Positions 33,439-43,168 of a stretch of DNA of 64,000 nt are shown piece after piece. This DNA comes from JAYQKL01 sp049889535 (GTDB taxonomy: Bacteria; Pseudomonadota; Alphaproteobacteria; RS24): NCBI GenBank assembly GCA_049889535.1, contig JBMHDF010000002.1, positions 1 through 64,000 of the forward strand. Direction: 5' to 3'. The position numbers were made by a program, and so were the translations under genes. The notes under the pieces were generated by a model. It was not told where the DNA came from. It was given only the letters and a program-made list of their open reading frames with translations, and ran no database searches. Every line of letters begins with the position of its first letter. Position 1 is the first letter of the stretch.

Positions 33439-34608
33439 ATGAATATCCATGAATATCAAGCCAAAGCGGTGTTGAAAGAATACGGGGTTCCCGTACCGTC
33501 TGGCCAGGTTGCGTTTAGCGCTGATGAGGCTGTGGCCGCAGCGGAAAAACTTGGCGGGCCAGTCTGGGTCGTTAAGGCACAAATTCACGCTGGCGGACGC
33601 GGCAAAGGCGGCGGTGTCAAAGTGGTGAAATCCATTGACGAGGTACGCGCTGAAGCTGAGCGCATGTTGGGCATGACATTGGTAACCCACCAAACGGGAC
33701 CCGAAGGCAAAAAAGTGGGCCGCGTTTATATAGAAGAGGGGTCTGCGATTGCGCGGGAATTATATCTCTCTATTTTGGTGGACCGCGCGACATCGCGTGT
33801 GTCTTTTATCGCCTCCACCGAGGGTGGTATGGATATTGAGCAGGTTGCTGAAGAAACACCTGAGAAAATCCTCACGCTTTCTGTTGACCCCGCAACCGGC
33901 ATTTCAGGCCATCATGGACGGCGCATTGCTTTTGCGCTTGGACTGGAAGGGGACCAAATCAAACAGGGCGGGGCATTGATTCAAAAACTCTATACCGCTT
34001 TTGTCGAAAAGGATATGAGCCTGTTGGAAATCAATCCATTGGTCGTGACGGGTGACGGTAATTTGGTTTGTCTTGATGCCAAAGTGAATTTTGATGGCAA
34101 TGCGCTTTACCGCCATCCTGAAATTGTTGAGCTGCGCGATTTGGACGAAGAGGATCCTGCTGAGATTGAAGCTTCAAAATTTGACCTGAGCTACATCAAG
34201 CTCGATGGCACGATTGGCTGCATGGTTAATGGTGCAGGTCTGGCTATGGCGACGATGGACATTATTAAACTTTATGGTGCCGAGCCAGCCAATTTCTTGG
34301 ATGTGGGCGGCGGCGCGACCAAAGAAAAAGTCACCGAAGCTTTTAAAATCATTTTATCCGATGACAATGTTGAGGGCATTTTGGTGAATATTTTTGGCGG
34401 CATTATGCGCTGTGACATTATCGCAGAAGGCGTGGTTGCGGCGGCGCAAGAATTAAGCCTGAATGTGCCGCTCGTGGTGCGCCTAGAAGGCACGAATGTA
34501 GAAAAAGGGAAAGAGATTATGGCGGCTTCTGGTTTGGCCATTATTCCAGCAGATAATCTTGATGATGCGGCTGAAAAAATCGTCGCTGCGGTGAAGGAGA
34601 GTGCATAA
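33439..34608 (+). CDS. sucC: Succinyl-CoA synthetase (ADP-forming) beta subunit
   Basis: ATP-grasp subunit of the TCA-cycle enzyme that makes ATP from succinyl-CoA. It has 389 residues, starting MNIHEYQAKAVLKEYGVPVP. Visible blocks are KAQIHAGGRGKGGGVK in the nucleotide domain and the C-terminal INIFGGIMRCD-type loop (VNIFGGIMRCDIIAEG). The final TAATG overlaps sucD by one base. It opens a five-gene operon sucC-sucD-sucA-sucB-lpdA. Confidence 0.98.
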   Translation: MNIHEYQAKAVLKEYGVPVPSGQVAFSADEAVAAAEKLGGPVWVVKAQIHAGGRGKGGGVKVVKSIDEVRAEAERMLGMTLVTHQTGPEGKKVGRVYIEEGSAIARELYLSILVDRATSRVSFIASTEGGMDIEQVAEETPEKILTLSVDPATGISGHHGRRIAFALGLEGDQIKQGGALIQKLYTAFVEKDMSLLEINPLVVTGDGNLVCLDAKVNFDGNALYRHPEIVELRDLDEEDPAEIEASKFDLSYIKLDGTIGCMVNGAGLAMATMDIIKLYGAEPANFLDVGGGATKEKVTEAFKIILSDDNVEGILVNIFGGIMRCDIIAEGVVAAAQELSLNVPLVVRLEGTNVEKGKEIMAASGLAIIPADNLDDAAEKIVAAVKESA

Positions 34609-35483
34609 TGTCTGTCTTGATTAATAAAAACACCAAGCTCATCTGTCAGGGCTTTACTGGCAGTCAGGGGACGTTCCATTCAGAACAAGCGATTGCTTAT
34701 GGCACCAATATGGTCGGCGGTGTGACGCCGGGTCGAGGTGGTGAGACACATCTTGATTTGCCAGTCTTTAATTCAGTTGCTGATGCGGTTGAAAAAACCG
34801 GCGCCAATGCGACAGCGATTTATGTGCCGCCGCCATTTGCAGCAGATGCGATTATGGAGGCGATTGAAGCTGAAATTGAATTGGCTGTTTGTATTACAGA
34901 GGGCATCCCGGTTGCCGATATGATTAAAGTTAAGCGCGCTTTGGCGGGGTCAAACACACGTTTGGTCGGTCCAAACTGTCCGGGTGTGATTACACCAGGC
35001 GAATGCAAAATCGGCATTATGCCGGGTCATATTCACAAGCCCGGCAGCGTGGGTGTTGTCTCGCGTTCTGGCACATTGACTTATGAAGCTGTTGCGCAAA
35101 CCACCGCCGCTGGTCTTGGCCAGTCGACCTGTATTGGTATTGGCGGCGACCCGGTCAATGGGACGAATTTTATTGATTGTCTAGAAATGTTTTTGGCCGA
35201 TGACAAAACCGAATCCATCATCATGATTGGTGAAATTGGTGGCTCGGCTGAAGAAGAAGCAGCGGATTTCTTAAAGCAGTCCAAAATCAAAAAACCAATG
35301 GTTGGGTTTATCGCTGGTGTGACAGCACCTCCCGGCCGCACAATGGGGCATGCGGGCGCGATTGTTTCTGGCGGTCAAGGTGGTGCCGAGGACAAAATGG
35401 AAGCCATGCGCTCAGCGGGTATCACTGTTTCACCATCACCAGCTGCTTTAGGCACGACCTTATTAGACGTGTTGAATAATTAA
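34608..35483 (+). CDS. sucD: Succinyl-CoA synthetase alpha subunit
   Basis: CoA-binding subunit that carries the phosphohistidine. It has 291 residues: CQGFTGSQGTFHSEQA in the Rossmann domain, GPNCPGVITPGECKIGIMPG, and the phospho-His in GRTMGHAGAIVSGGQGGAEDK (about residue 247). It overlaps sucC by one base. The next gene, sucA, begins 38 bases after its stop. Confidence 0.98.
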   Translation: MSVLINKNTKLICQGFTGSQGTFHSEQAIAYGTNMVGGVTPGRGGETHLDLPVFNSVADAVEKTGANATAIYVPPPFAADAIMEAIEAEIELAVCITEGIPVADMIKVKRALAGSNTRLVGPNCPGVITPGECKIGIMPGHIHKPGSVGVVSRSGTLTYEAVAQTTAAGLGQSTCIGIGGDPVNGTNFIDCLEMFLADDKTESIIMIGEIGGSAEEEAADFLKQSKIKKPMVGFIAGVTAPPGRTMGHAGAIVSGGQGGAEDKMEAMRSAGITVSPSPAALGTTLLDVLNN

Positions 35484-35520
35484 CCAATAGGGGTATGAGG
35501 GTTTAACAAAGGATGACAAA

Positions 35521-38500
35521 ATGAGTGAGCAATCCAAAAGTCATTCAGCTTCCCGCCAAGAGCGGGCGATGACAGCATTTTTAGATGGTTCCAATGCGGT
35601 TTATATCGAACAACAGTTTGAAAAATACCGCACGTCACCGCAAACCCTATCCCCCGAATGGCGGCAATTTTTTGATGGCATGGGGCCGGATGCACCTTTG
35701 CAGCGCGCGAGCTGGGAGCAAGGCAATTGGTCTGGCATTGGCGCGGATGAATTAACCGCTGCGTTTGATACAAATTGGCCTGCGCTGGATAAAGATTCTG
35801 GCGATAATGGTCTCGCGCCAACGCCTGCGCAGCGCGATGCGATGATTTTGGCAGAAAAAATCTCCGAGCATCACGAGGCCCAAGGCACCAATCTCAATGA
35901 AACTGACTTACGCGCCGCAACGCTTGACTCGGTACGCGCAGTCATGATGATACGCGCCTATCGTGTGCGCGGCCATCGCGCGGCTAACCTTGACCCGCTT
36001 GGCATTGAAAAACCTGGCTATCATCCAGAGCTTGATCCCGCCTCATATGGCTTTACTGAAGCAGATATGGACCGGCCTATTTTTATTGATTATATGCTCG
36101 GGCTTGAAACCGCTACTGTGCGCGAAATGGTTGAAATTTTGCAGCGTACATATTGTGGGCGTTTGGCGATTGAATTTATGCATATTTCCAATCCAGATGA
36201 AAAAGCATGGCTTCAGGAGCGCATGGAAGGTCCAGATAAGGAAATCCATTTTACCAATGAAGGTAAGCGGGCGATTTTTCAAAAACTTGTCGAGGCTGAG
36301 GGGTTAGAGAAGTTTTTAGATGTTAAATATACGGGCACAAAAAGATTTGGCTTGGATGGTGGCGAAGCCATGGTGCCTGCCCTTGAACAAATTATTAAAC
36401 GTGGCGGCAATCTTGGGGTGAAGGAAATCATTATTGGTATGCCGCATCGGGGGCGGTTAAATGTCTTAACCAATGTGATGGCCAAACCCTTCCGCGCTTT
36501 GTTTCATGAATTTAAAGGCGGCTCGGCCAACCCTGAGGATGTTGAGGGGTCGGGTGATGTTAAATATCACCTTGGTTCATCTGCCGACCGGGAATTTGAT
36601 GGCAATGTGGTGCATTTATCCCTGACCCCTAACCCATCTCATCTAGAAGCAGTGGACCCTGTTGTCTTGGGCAAGGCCCGTGCCAAGCAAGATATATATA
36701 ATGAGACTGATGGCTTACCAGACCGCTCTACCGTTATTCCGTTATTGTTGCATGGCGATGCGGCTTTTGCGGGGCAGGGCATTGTGGCAGAATGTTTGGG
36801 GCTTTCTGGCTTGCGCGGGCATAAGGCGGGCGGCAGTATCCATTTTATTGTTAATAACCAGATTGGTTTTACCACCAGTCCGCGTTTTTCGCGCTCTTCA
36901 CCTTATCCATCAGATGTAGCGAAAATGGTTGAGGCGCCAATTTTTCATGTCAATGGCGATGACCCTGAAGCGGTGGTTCATGCGGCGAAAGTTGCTACTG
37001 AGTTTCGCCAAAAATTTCTAAAGCCAGTGGTGATTGATATGTTCTGCTATCGCCGCTTTGGCCATAATGAGGGCGATGAGCCTGCCTTCACCCAGCCGGT
37101 TATGTATGATCATATTAAAAAACACCGTTCTGTTGTGAATGTCTATGCTGAGCGCCTGGTTGATGAGGGCATTGTGTCTTCTGAGCAGGTTGAACAGGCA
37201 ACCAAAGAATATCGTTCCCATCTGGAAGAGGAATTTGAAGCCGCCAATGATTATAAGCCGAATAAAGCGGATTGGTTAGATGGACGCTGGTCTGGCTTGC
37301 AACGCAAAAATGAAGGCGAATTAATTCGTGGCGAAACTGGTGTTGAACCTGAATTGCTTCAAAAAATCGGACAATCTCTGACAACTGTACCAGAAGACTT
37401 TAATCTGCATCGTGCCTTAAAAAGACAGATTGAGAATAAAAAGAAAATGTTTGAGACTGGCGAAGGTTTTGATTGGTCAACCGCAGAATCTTTGGCTTTT
37501 GGGTCGTTGCTAGCTGAAAAATATCCAGTGCGGCTGTCGGGTCAAGACAGTGAGCGCGGCACTTTCTCGCAACGACACTCTGTCTGGACTGACCAGAAAA
37601 ATGAAAATCAACACAAGCCTTTAAATCATATTGCGCTAGACCAAGCACGCTTTGAGGTGATTAACTCCATGTTGTCTGAAGCAGCCGTATTGGGTTTTGA
37701 ATATGGCTATTCTTTGGCTGAGCCAAACGCGCTGGTTTTATGGGAAGCGCAATTTGGTGATTTTGCCAATGGCGCACAAGTGATTATTGACCAGTTTATT
37801 TCATCGGCTGAAGCCAAATGGTTACGCATGTCCGGATTGGTGATGTTGTTGCCGCATGGTTATGAGGGGCAAGGGCCCGAACACAGCTCGGCACGTCTAG
37901 AGCGCTATTTGCAGCTCTGCGCGCAAGACAATATGCAAGTTGCGAATGTGACCACGCCAGCAAATTATTTTCACATTTTGCGGCGTCAAATCCATCGTAA
38001 TTTCCGCAAACCTCTTATTTTGATGACGCCAAAATCATTATTACGCCATAAAAAATGCGTGTCCAAACTCTCTGAAATGGAGCGTGGCTCAACTTTCCAT
38101 CGGGTCTTATGGGACGATGCGGATGCGCGATTGGAAGATAGTTTGCAATCTCCTGACAAAATCCGTCGCGTTATTTTATGCAGTGGTAAAGTTTATTTTG
38201 ATTTATATGAAGCGCGCGCGGCGGCGGGCATTGATGATATTTATCTCATGCGCATTGAACAGCTATTTCCGTTTCCGCATAGCGCGTTGAAGGCTGAATT
38301 GGAAAAATTTACCCATGCTGAAATTCTCTGGTGTCAGGAAGAGCCGCGAAATATGGGCGGCTGGAGTTTTGTTGAGCCATTTATTGAAAATGTGTTGACC
38401 GAGTTAGATGCCAAACATAAGCGTCCGGTATATGTCGGCCGTGTGCCGTCGGCGTCCACAGCGACGGGCTTAATGAAGCGTCATTTGAAAGAACGAGATG

Positions 38501-38583
38501 CATTTATTGAAACGGCATTTTCGACAGATAATGTCTCTCGACAAATAGAAACCTTGCAGACCAATGGTCAGCGTCAGGAGTGA
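35521..38583 (+). CDS. sucA: 2-oxoglutarate dehydrogenase E1 component
   Basis: Thiamine-diphosphate E1 of the 2-oxoglutarate dehydrogenase complex. The 1020-residue product has the N-terminal segment NAVYIEQQFEKYRTSPQTLSP that docks E2, GMPHRGRLNVLTNV in the catalytic domain, HGDAAFAGQGIVAE as the ThDP/Mg region, HNEGDEPAFTQPVMY, and the C-terminal transketolase-like EEPRNMGGWSF. The length is slightly above the usual 930-1000, mostly through an Asp/Gly/Pro-rich stretch near residues 55-110. sucB starts seven bases after its stop. Confidence 0.98.
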   Translation: MSEQSKSHSASRQERAMTAFLDGSNAVYIEQQFEKYRTSPQTLSPEWRQFFDGMGPDAPLQRASWEQGNWSGIGADELTAAFDTNWPALDKDSGDNGLAPTPAQRDAMILAEKISEHHEAQGTNLNETDLRAATLDSVRAVMMIRAYRVRGHRAANLDPLGIEKPGYHPELDPASYGFTEADMDRPIFIDYMLGLETATVREMVEILQRTYCGRLAIEFMHISNPDEKAWLQERMEGPDKEIHFTNEGKRAIFQKLVEAEGLEKFLDVKYTGTKRFGLDGGEAMVPALEQIIKRGGNLGVKEIIIGMPHRGRLNVLTNVMAKPFRALFHEFKGGSANPEDVEGSGDVKYHLGSSADREFDGNVVHLSLTPNPSHLEAVDPVVLGKARAKQDIYNETDGLPDRSTVIPLLLHGDAAFAGQGIVAECLGLSGLRGHKAGGSIHFIVNNQIGFTTSPRFSRSSPYPSDVAKMVEAPIFHVNGDDPEAVVHAAKVATEFRQKFLKPVVIDMFCYRRFGHNEGDEPAFTQPVMYDHIKKHRSVVNVYAERLVDEGIVSSEQVEQATKEYRSHLEEEFEAANDYKPNKADWLDGRWSGLQRKNEGELIRGETGVEPELLQKIGQSLTTVPEDFNLHRALKRQIENKKKMFETGEGFDWSTAESLAFGSLLAEKYPVRLSGQDSERGTFSQRHSVWTDQKNENQHKPLNHIALDQARFEVINSMLSEAAVLGFEYGYSLAEPNALVLWEAQFGDFANGAQVIIDQFISSAEAKWLRMSGLVMLLPHGYEGQGPEHSSARLERYLQLCAQDNMQVANVTTPANYFHILRRQIHRNFRKPLILMTPKSLLRHKKCVSKLSEMERGSTFHRVLWDDADARLEDSLQSPDKIRRVILCSGKVYFDLYEARAAAGIDDIYLMRIEQLFPFPHSALKAELEKFTHAEILWCQEEPRNMGGWSFVEPFIENVLTELDAKHKRPVYVGRVPSASTATGLMKRHLKERDAFIETAFSTDNVSRQIETLQTNGQRQE

Positions 38584-38590
38584 TGAAATT

Positions 38591-39832
38591 ATGTCAAAAG
38601 AAATTCGCGTTCCCGTTTTAGGTGAGTCCATAACCGAAGCAACAATTGCTCAATGGTATAAAAAGCCAGGTGATGCGATTGCAGCTGATGAACCACTTTG
38701 TGAATTGGAAACAGATAAAGTCACAATTGAAGTGCCTGCTCCCTCAGCTGGTGTGATGGGTGATATTTTGGTGGCCGATGGCGAAACAGTTGAAGTCGGT
38801 GCGCTTTTAGGGTCGATTGAAGCGGGCGGAGCCGCGTCCGCACCTTCTGAGGAAGCACCTCAAGAAGTTGCACCAGCTAAGGAAGTCGCACAGGAAACAG
38901 ATAATGAAGTGTTGGCGCCCTCAGTCCGCAAACTGATTAATGAACATGGGCTTGACCCATCACGCATTTCTGGCACAGGCAAAGATGGCCGCTTGACCAA
39001 GTCAGATGTGTTGAAAGCCATTGCGGGGGTAGAAGCGGGTTCGCAGGAAGACTCCTCAACTGCATCAATTGCGGCGCCAAGCGTAACCATTGCACCGCGC
39101 GCGCCGATGGCTGCCGAAACCGGTTTAACCACAGGCGCCGAAGAGCGCGTACGCATGACTCGTTTGCGTCAAACCATTGCCAAACGATTAAAAGAGTCGC
39201 AAAACACCGCCGCTATGCTGACCACTTTTAATGAAGTGGATATGAGCGAATTAATGAAAACCCGCAGTGACTATAAGGAAAAATTTGAGTCCAAGCATGG
39301 TACAAAACTCGGTTTTATGAGCTTTTTCGTCAAGGCTTGTGTGACGGCTTTGCAGGAAATTCCGGCGGTGAATGCTGAAATTGATGGCGATGAAATTATC
39401 TACAAACATTATGTCAATATGGGCGTTGCGGTTGGCACAGATAAAGGTCTGGTCGTGCCGGTTTTGAAAAATGCACAGGATATGGGCTTTGCTGATATTG
39501 AAAAAACCATTGCTGATTTTGGCGCCCGTGCGCGCAGTGGGGATTTAAGCATTGCGGATTTGCAGGGTGGTAGTTTCACCATTTCCAATGGCGGGGTTTA
39601 TGGCTCGCTTATGTCCACGCCGATTCTGAACAGTCCACAATCGGGTATTTTGGGCATGCATAAAATCCAAGAACGCCCAGTGGTTGTGGAAGGTGAGATT
39701 GTTATTCGCCCGATGATGTATTTGGCGCTGAGCTATGATCACCGCATTGTTGATGGCAAAGAGGCGGTCACCTTTTTGGTGCGGGTGAAAGAAGGTCTTG
39801 AAAACCCCGAGCGGCTTTTGCTGGGGCTGTAA
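38591..39832 (+). CDS. sucB: Dihydrolipoyllysine succinyltransferase (E2)
   Basis: E2 core of the 2-oxoglutarate dehydrogenase complex, 413 residues. It has one N-terminal lipoyl domain with the lipoyl Lys in ETDKVTIEVPAP (about residue 43), a Glu/Ala/Pro linker, the E3-binding domain APSVRKLINEHGLDPSRISGTGKDGRLTK split here across about 115-150, and the acyltransferase domain ending in the catalytic YDHRIVDGKEAV. Ribosome site CAGGAG lies at the end of sucA. The start at 38591 (MSKEIRVPVLG) is the conserved one. lpdA follows after 15 bases. Confidence 0.98.
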   Translation: MSKEIRVPVLGESITEATIAQWYKKPGDAIAADEPLCELETDKVTIEVPAPSAGVMGDILVADGETVEVGALLGSIEAGGAASAPSEEAPQEVAPAKEVAQETDNEVLAPSVRKLINEHGLDPSRISGTGKDGRLTKSDVLKAIAGVEAGSQEDSSTASIAAPSVTIAPRAPMAAETGLTTGAEERVRMTRLRQTIAKRLKESQNTAAMLTTFNEVDMSELMKTRSDYKEKFESKHGTKLGFMSFFVKACVTALQEIPAVNAEIDGDEIIYKHYVNMGVAVGTDKGLVVPVLKNAQDMGFADIEKTIADFGARARSGDLSIADLQGGSFTISNGGVYGSLMSTPILNSPQSGILGMHKIQERPVVVEGEIVIRPMMYLALSYDHRIVDGKEAVTFLVRVKEGLENPERLLLGL

Positions 39833-39847
39833 AAAGGAAAATGAAAA

Positions 39848-41254
39848 ATGTCAGATAGTTTTGATCTTGTGGTAATTGGTTCTGGCCCAGGCGGTTATGT
39901 ATGTGCCATTCGGGCGGCCCAGCTTGGCCTGAATGTGGCTTGTGTCGACAAACGCGGCGCGCATGGCGGCACCTGCTTAAATGTTGGCTGCATACCTTCT
40001 AAAGCGTTATTGCATGCCTCCGAATTTTTTGCTCAATCCAGCCATGCTGCCGATATGGGGATACAGCTTGGCAAGCCCAAAGTCGATATGGCGGCCATGC
40101 AAGCCTATAAGCAAGCGGGCATTGACGGCAATGTGCAGGGCATTGATTATTTGTTCAAGAAAAACAAGATTGAGGGCATTTTTGGTGCGGCGGAAATCAA
40201 AGCCGCTGGCGAGGTTGAAGTTAAACTCAATGCGGGCGGCACGCGCACGCTTAAGGCCAAAAACATCGTCATCGCCACCGGTTCGGACATTGCGCCCTTG
40301 CCGGGTGTCGAGATTGATGAGCAGATGATTGTGTCCTCAACCGGTGCGTTGAATTTTGACAGCATCCCCAAAAGCCTGATTATTGTTGGCGCGGGCGTGA
40401 TTGGTTTGGAGCTTGGCTCGGTTTGGGCGCGGCTTGGCACGCAGGTGACGGTGGTTGAGTTTCTTGACCGCATTGTGCCAGGCGTTGATGGCGACACGGC
40501 TAAACAATTCCAGCGCGTTTTGACCAAGCAGGGTTTTACTTTTCATTTAGGCAAAAAAGTCTCCAAAGTTGAAAAGCTTAAAGCCAGCGCCAAAGTCACG
40601 CTGGAGCCAGCCTCTGGCGAGGGCGAGGCCGAGACATTATCGGCTGAAAAAGTGCTGGTGGCGATTGGGCGGCGCCCCTATACAGAGGGGCTGGGGCTTG
40701 AAAATGCGGGCGTGCGGCTAGATGCGCGCGGCCGGGTGGAAACCAATGCCGGCTTTGAAACTTCTGTGCCGGGCATTTACGCGATTGGCGATGTGATTGC
40801 GGGCCCCATGCTCGCCCACAAGGCCGAAGAAGAAGGCGTCGCGCTGGCCGAAAGCTTGGCGGGGCAGGCGGGTCATGTCAATTATGATGTGATACCCGGC
40901 GTCATCTACACCGCGCCCGAGCTGGCTTGGGTCGGTAAAACCGAAGAAGAACTGAAAGCCGATGGCGTGGCTTACAAGGCTGGCAGTTTCCCCTTCATGG
41001 CCAATGGCCGCGCCAAGGTCAATCACACCACAGATGGCTTTGTCAAAGTGCTGGCTGATGCCAAAACAGACCGCGTTTTGGGTGTGCATATTTTGGGCGC
41101 ACAGGCCGGCGATATGATTGCCGAAGCCGCCGTGGCGATGGAGTTTGGCGCCGCGGCAGAGGACATTGCCCGCACCTGCCACGCCCACCCAACCCTGACC
41201 GAAGCGGTTAAAGAAGCCGCCCTAGCCGTCGACGGCCGCGCGCTGCATATGTAG
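39848..41254 (+). CDS. lpdA: Dihydrolipoyl dehydrogenase (E3)
   Basis: FAD-dependent E3 that reoxidises lipoate in 2-oxo acid dehydrogenase complexes. It has 468 residues: FAD-binding VVIGSGPGGYVCAIRAAQLG, the redox disulfide in GGTCLNVGCIPSKALLH, NAD-binding IVGAGVIGLELGSVW, the FAD block YAIGDVIAGPMLAHKAEEEG, and the His-Glu pair in HAHPTLTEAVKEAAL. It is the last gene of the suc operon. By eye its second half is clearly richer in GC than sucC-sucB, a change that continues in xerC and tal beyond the accessory cassette. A good terminator follows. Confidence 0.98.
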   Translation: MSDSFDLVVIGSGPGGYVCAIRAAQLGLNVACVDKRGAHGGTCLNVGCIPSKALLHASEFFAQSSHAADMGIQLGKPKVDMAAMQAYKQAGIDGNVQGIDYLFKKNKIEGIFGAAEIKAAGEVEVKLNAGGTRTLKAKNIVIATGSDIAPLPGVEIDEQMIVSSTGALNFDSIPKSLIIVGAGVIGLELGSVWARLGTQVTVVEFLDRIVPGVDGDTAKQFQRVLTKQGFTFHLGKKVSKVEKLKASAKVTLEPASGEGEAETLSAEKVLVAIGRRPYTEGLGLENAGVRLDARGRVETNAGFETSVPGIYAIGDVIAGPMLAHKAEEEGVALAESLAGQAGHVNYDVIPGVIYTAPELAWVGKTEEELKADGVAYKAGSFPFMANGRAKVNHTTDGFVKVLADAKTDRVLGVHILGAQAGDMIAEAAVAMEFGAAAEDIARTCHAHPTLTEAVKEAALAVDGRALHM

Positions 41255-41355
41255 AGGGGTGTTGGGGGAGTGGGGGTAAGTCTCTTCAGGCTTATGCGCG
41301 CACAGGTTTTTGAGGTTTTTTGGCGTGCTGCGCGCCTTATTTCAGACGCTATTTA

Positions 41356-41381
41356 AGGGGGCCTCGCGCCCCCTATTTTTT
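41356..41381 (+). terminator. Intrinsic terminator of the suc-lpdA operon
   Basis: AGGGGGC pairs with GCCCCCT around CTCGC, followed by A and T6. It lies about 100 bases past the lpdA stop. The rest of the 41255-41526 spacer shows no gene. Confidence 0.88.
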
Positions 41382-41526
41382 GGGTGTGGGTGAGTGAATT
41401 GCTTGCCCAGTGCAGGTTTTAAGCTGGATTACAAAAAAATTGCTTTCAAGTGAGAATATGGATACGATTCTAAATAAATAAGTATTGAGTTTGCGTCATA
41501 AGAAAAACAAAAAAGAGCGCGAAACA

Positions 41527-42474
41527 ATGGGTGCATTCGGATTTTCTTCAAAGCCTGATTTCACCCCACATCATTTTTCGGGTGCAGGGGAACCAGACAA
41601 GCGAGTTTTAAGTTTAGGTGCAGGCGTTCAAAGCACTGTGATGGCTTTAATGGCTGATAAGGGAATGTTTGGCCATAAGCCAGATGTGGCTGTATTCGCA
41701 GACACGGGTTGGGAACCTGAACAAGTTTATAAACACTTGGATTGGTTAGAAAAGCAACTCAGCTACCCAATCATTAAAACGACTGTTAAATACACACCCC
41801 GCAAAAGACCACGCGACCAAGATGGGAAATTTATATCTGCTAATTTACGTGAACATTTGATGAATGGTGTTAACAGTAGCGGCAATAAATTTGTGACGGT
41901 TCCGCTTTACATGCTCAATATGGAGGGGAAGCCAGCCATTGGTCGGCGGCAATGCACCCGTGAATATAAGGTGACACCCATTCAAAAAACAATCCGCCGT
42001 GAGATTTTACAGGTAAAACCGCGTCGCCGACTTCCTGATGGTGTTTGGGTCGAGCAATGGCTTGGCATTTCTACCGATGAAATGGTGCGCATGAAAGATA
42101 ATCGCGAGCATTGGATTATCAATCGTTGGCCTCTTATAGAGGCGGCCAATATGAGCCGACAAGATTGTAAAGATTGGTTTAAAGAGCATTATCCTCGACG
42201 CGCTTTACCAAGAAGCGCATGCGTTGGTTGCCCGCTTCGTACCCATGCTGAATGGCTGGATATGAAAAAAAATGACCCAGAAAGCTGGAATGAAGCTGTC
42301 GCTTTTGATGAGGCCTTGCGTGAGGGAAGCCGTGTTGAACGATTTGGGAAGGAAATGTACCTGACAAATAAGCGCATACCGCTCAAAGAGTTAGGTAAAA
42401 TGAAGGTGGATAAAAAAAGTAAGAAGAAGCCTAGAAAAATGAACGAGGAATGCGAAGGCATGTGTGGGGTGTGA
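41527..42474 (+). CDS. PAPS-reductase-like PP-loop protein (phage/defence type)
   Basis: Soluble 315-residue protein of the adenine-nucleotide alpha-hydrolase superfamily. The PP-loop SLGAGVQST (about residues 29-37) replaces the SGGxDS form, followed by FADTGWEPEQVYKHLDWL (58-75), RRQCTREYK with C143, the GISTDE motif (180-185), ACVGCP with C232 and C235, and the C-terminal ECEGMCGV with C309 and C313. This family, with its GMCGV end, is frequent in phages and mobile DNA; it is related to CysH and DndC/SspD but is not a sulfate-assimilation enzyme. The cysteines could hold an Fe-S cluster (inference). The ATG at 41527 has a nearby AGAG; a TTG at 41485 would add 14 residues. The DUF262 gene starts one base after the stop. 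Confidence 0.85.
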   Translation: MGAFGFSSKPDFTPHHFSGAGEPDKRVLSLGAGVQSTVMALMADKGMFGHKPDVAVFADTGWEPEQVYKHLDWLEKQLSYPIIKTTVKYTPRKRPRDQDGKFISANLREHLMNGVNSSGNKFVTVPLYMLNMEGKPAIGRRQCTREYKVTPIQKTIRREILQVKPRRRLPDGVWVEQWLGISTDEMVRMKDNREHWIINRWPLIEAANMSRQDCKDWFKEHYPRRALPRSACVGCPLRTHAEWLDMKKNDPESWNEAVAFDEALREGSRVERFGKEMYLTNKRIPLKELGKMKVDKKSKKKPRKMNEECEGMCGV

Positions 42475-42475
42475 G

Positions 42476-43168
42476 ATGACTAGGTTAAAAACAAAGCCAA
42501 AGATACAGTCAAAGACGAGCAAAAAAGTAGAACTGATTTCGCATGAAGCCAAGTTATTAAAAGGGTATTTTGGTGATGATAACAACGGCAAAATTCTTTT
42601 GCCTAACTTTCAAAGGAAATTTGTTTGGACGCCTGACCAACAAAAAAAATTGATAGCTGCTGTTTTGGCCGGTGTGCCAATAGGTTCTGTTCTTTTACTT
42701 GGGTCAGATAAAACAGATATGGCCGTTAGGCAGTTATGTTTTAATGACATGAAGATAAATGCTGACAAGAACGCAAGCCGAAAATATTTATTAGATGGCC
42801 AACAGCGCCTTTCTTCACTAAAAAATGCTTTTACAGACGTATGTCATGCGCCCGATAACTGGAAAACCCAGGATAGGGGGGAGCTAAAACAAGATTTACC
42901 TGAAAATTTACAAATCAGGTGGTTCTTAAAAATCACAGATGATGATTTTGGTGTTAAAAATGCTTATTTTGGAAAGAAAGGAGACATTTCACCTGCGCAT
43001 TATGTTGAAAAACTTCGCTATACATCTGCTGATGATGAGGTGTTATGGGGTGATAAAGAGTATGATGGGGAATTAAGTGGACGCTGTGTTAACAATGATG
43101 AAATCCCTCTCTGGAAAATTAACAACCGCTTCTTTGTTGCAGATATTTTTAGCAAAAATTCAATCTAA
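42476..43168 (+). CDS. DUF262-domain protein, N-terminal part of a frameshifted gene
   Basis: First 230 codons of a GmrSD-like protein. The DUF262 core is clear: LLPNFQRKFVWTPDQQKKLI (about 40-60), AGVPIGSVLLLG, and the DGQQRLSSL motif (near 103-111) that marks the ParB-like nuclease/nucleotidase fold. The frame ends at TAA 43166-43168, a few codons after A5 at 43154-43158, while the rest of the domain continues in the +1 frame. Dropping one A would join the frames into one protein of about 670 residues. The start lies one base after the PAPS-reductase-like stop, so the two are coupled. Composition is AT-rich compared with lpdA and xerC. Confidence 0.8.
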   Translation: MTRLKTKPKIQSKTSKKVELISHEAKLLKGYFGDDNNGKILLPNFQRKFVWTPDQQKKLIAAVLAGVPIGSVLLLGSDKTDMAVRQLCFNDMKINADKNASRKYLLDGQQRLSSLKNAFTDVCHAPDNWKTQDRGELKQDLPENLQIRWFLKITDDDFGVKNAYFGKKGDISPAHYVEKLRYTSADDEVLWGDKEYDGELSGRCVNNDEIPLWKINNRFFVADIFSKNSI

